From: Seribacter sp963934295
GTDB lineage: Bacteria > Verrucomicrobiota > Verrucomicrobiia > Opitutales > Seribacteraceae
Assembly (NCBI GenBank): GCA_963934295.1
Contig: CAWVXY010000017.1
Span: 1 to 64,000, forward strand
DNA: 64,000 nucleotides
Direction of reading: 5' to 3'
The notes beneath the pieces were generated by a model. The model was not told where the DNA came from. It was given only the letters and a program-made list of their open reading frames with translations, and made no database searches. Both the position numbers and the translations under genes were made by a program. Of this stretch, positions 63,083 to 64,000 are shown in pieces (position 1 is the first letter of the stretch; every line of letters begins with the position of its first letter).

Positions 63083-64000
63083 ATGCAAAGCATGAAGTTT
63101 ATCGGGCAGGTATTGGTTATGTTTTTGATTGCGGTTTTATCTGCTTATGCGGCCACTCCAGTACCGTATTCAGGCAAGGTTGCAATAAACGGAGTTAATT
63201 ATTTTGGAGAGGCTCAGTTTGCATTTTCTTTGCACGATGGGAACGGTACAACTCATTGGAGAAATGGTAATCAACCAGGAGAAACCATTAAGGTCACGAT
63301 TCGTAACGGGAGATATACTGTTCTACTTGGCGGACAGGGAATGAATTCATTGCAACCGGAATTATTTCTCAAACATGATAAGCTTTATTTAAAAGTGGAA
63401 TTTGATAACGAGGATGGCGAAGGACTTCGTCATCTTACCCCTGATCAATTGATAACAGCTACTCCACGTGCTTTGGTTGCGGACGTAGCAGAGGTTGCTC
63501 AGGTTGCCGAAAAGGTGGGCCATGGAGCAATCACCCGCGACATGCTTAGTCAAGAAGTCCTGTCTCAACTGGATGCTAATGCAACTGAAAGGCCATCTAC
63601 TCCTATCACCATTACCCGTGACATGCTACCTGCGAGTGTATTGAATGACCTAAGTAAGACCGTTAGCATCACACGCGATATGCTTCCTCAGGATGTAAGG
63701 GATGATTTAAACAGGAGTGTCACGATAACCAGAAGTATGTTGCCCGCGGATGTACTTGCCGACTTAAACAAATCTTCCACAACTGCTTCACCTATTACTT
63801 TATCGATGCTTGCCCCGGAAGTGACCGCCAAGTTGGGTCAGAATGCAGCGACTGAAGCTAATACAAGCACACTTGTCGCATTCAGGGTAAGAAAGGAAAA
63901 TGATCAAACAGGTCTTACAGATGGTAATTACAGCAAAGTAACTTGGGAGAGTTCAAGTTTCGATCAGACTAACAATTTCGATCTTGCTCAAGATGCTTTC
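63083..64000 (+). CDS. Exported repeat protein with C1q-like domain, cut by window edge
   Basis: The frame runs 306 codons from the ATG at 63083 (or 63092) to the edge without a stop. A signal peptide (MKFIGQVLVMFLIAVLSAYA) precedes a beta-rich domain (~22-130; VAINGVNYFGEAQFAFSLHD, RYTVLLGG). Residues ~150-250 hold five copies of an I-T-x-x-M-L...V...L motif. From ~268 the sequence LVAFRVRKENDQTG...WESSSFDQTNNFDLAQDAF looks like the first half of a C1q domain. A trimeric surface adhesin or appendage-tip protein is a reasonable guess. Confidence 0.78.
   Translation, partial: MQSMKFIGQVLVMFLIAVLSAYAATPVPYSGKVAINGVNYFGEAQFAFSLHDGNGTTHWRNGNQPGETIKVTIRNGRYTVLLGGQGMNSLQPELFLKHDKLYLKVEFDNEDGEGLRHLTPDQLITATPRALVADVAEVAQVAEKVGHGAITRDMLSQEVLSQLDANATERPSTPITITRDMLPASVLNDLSKTVSITRDMLPQDVRDDLNRSVTITRSMLPADVLADLNKSSTTASPITLSMLAPEVTAKLGQNAATEANTSTLVAFRVRKENDQTGLTDGNYSKVTWESSSFDQTNNFDLAQDAF
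63530..63835 (+). repeat. Five ITRDML-type protein repeats
   Basis: The in-frame copies read ITRDMLSQEVLSQL, ITRDMLPASVLNDL, ITRDMLPQDVRDDL, ITRSMLPADVLADL and ITLSMLAPEVTAKL, spaced 15-26 residues apart. The DNA is diverged while the motif is kept, so selection acts on the protein. The regular spacing fits a stalk or trimeric coiled segment. Confidence 0.85.

Noticed and set aside
1..64000. CRISPR arrays, insertion sequences, prophage or integrative elements
   Set aside because: No regularly spaced short repeats, transposase, recombinase or phage structural gene was found; only the one tRNA is present, and no flanking att-like repeat was seen.

Overview
The window looks like one contiguous stretch of a Gram-negative chromosome, most probably a marine member of the Verrucomicrobiota (Opitutae-like). 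This placement is an inference. The DNA is visibly AT-rich. A KDO synthesis gene (kdsA) implies an LPS outer membrane. Several products are typical of PVC-group bacteria: a sulfatase, ThuA, CehA/McbA-type PHP hydrolase, a PQQ-type beta-propeller, a SUMF1 protein joined to GYF_2 and SHD1-like segments, YwqK-type MORN proteins, and an end-of-window protein with repeated ITRDML motifs leading into a C1q-like domain. I see no rRNA, CRISPR array, transposase, integrase or phage gene. One tRNA, tRNA-Pro(GGG), is present.

Left part (1-9.7 kb): an edge-truncated secreted repeat protein, a 560-bp gene-free gap, the membrane GYF_2/SHD1-like/SUMF1 protein, a probably broken TPR gene, a DUF4328 membrane protein, then a CPA2 potassium/proton antiporter flanked by two paralogous exported MORN-repeat proteins, a DksA-type zinc-finger protein and a small exported YHS-like protein.

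Middle-left (9.7-24.6 kb) is mostly housekeeping: ribE-udg-thiN; a large exported ankyrin protein; mazG with a YgjP-type metallopeptidase; trpC-rsmA running into convergent secA; a UDP-glucuronate decarboxylase; tRNA-Pro with a beta-hydroxyacid dehydrogenase; a C-type lectin protein; and tgt. The uracil-DNA glycosylase and Tgt both lack residues that normally bind their metal cofactors.

Middle (24.6-45 kb) is accessory and catabolic: metallophosphoesterase, two tandem paralogous orphan small proteins, a sugar isomerase-like TIM barrel with a Tat-type leader, a histidine phosphatase, an exported PHP metallohydrolase overlapping a small lipoprotein, ThuA, a fatty-acid desaturase with a coiled-coil tail, an enolase-superfamily enzyme, TerC overlapping a KDPG-type aldolase, an M3 oligopeptidase, an ATLF-like zincin, a PfkB kinase and a YyaL-type lipoprotein.

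Right part (45-64 kb): a ClpX-like ATPase with ubiE; a seven-gene plus-strand run from an HU-like gene through hisS, a phosphoesterase, aat, queF and kdsA to rsmG; convergent sucCD; a sulfatase divergent from an MFS transporter; a PQQ-type propeller; an envelope lipoprotein; mgtE overlapping an epimerase; and the truncated C1q-like protein. QueF and Tgt belong to the same queuosine pathway, and SucCD to the TCA cycle. I found no convincing multi-gene novel defence or mobile system. The strongest leads are the two cofactor-site losses, the paralogous MORN pair around the antiporter, the tandem orphan paralogs, the GYF_2/SHD1-like/SUMF1 architecture and the two repeat proteins cut by the window edges.
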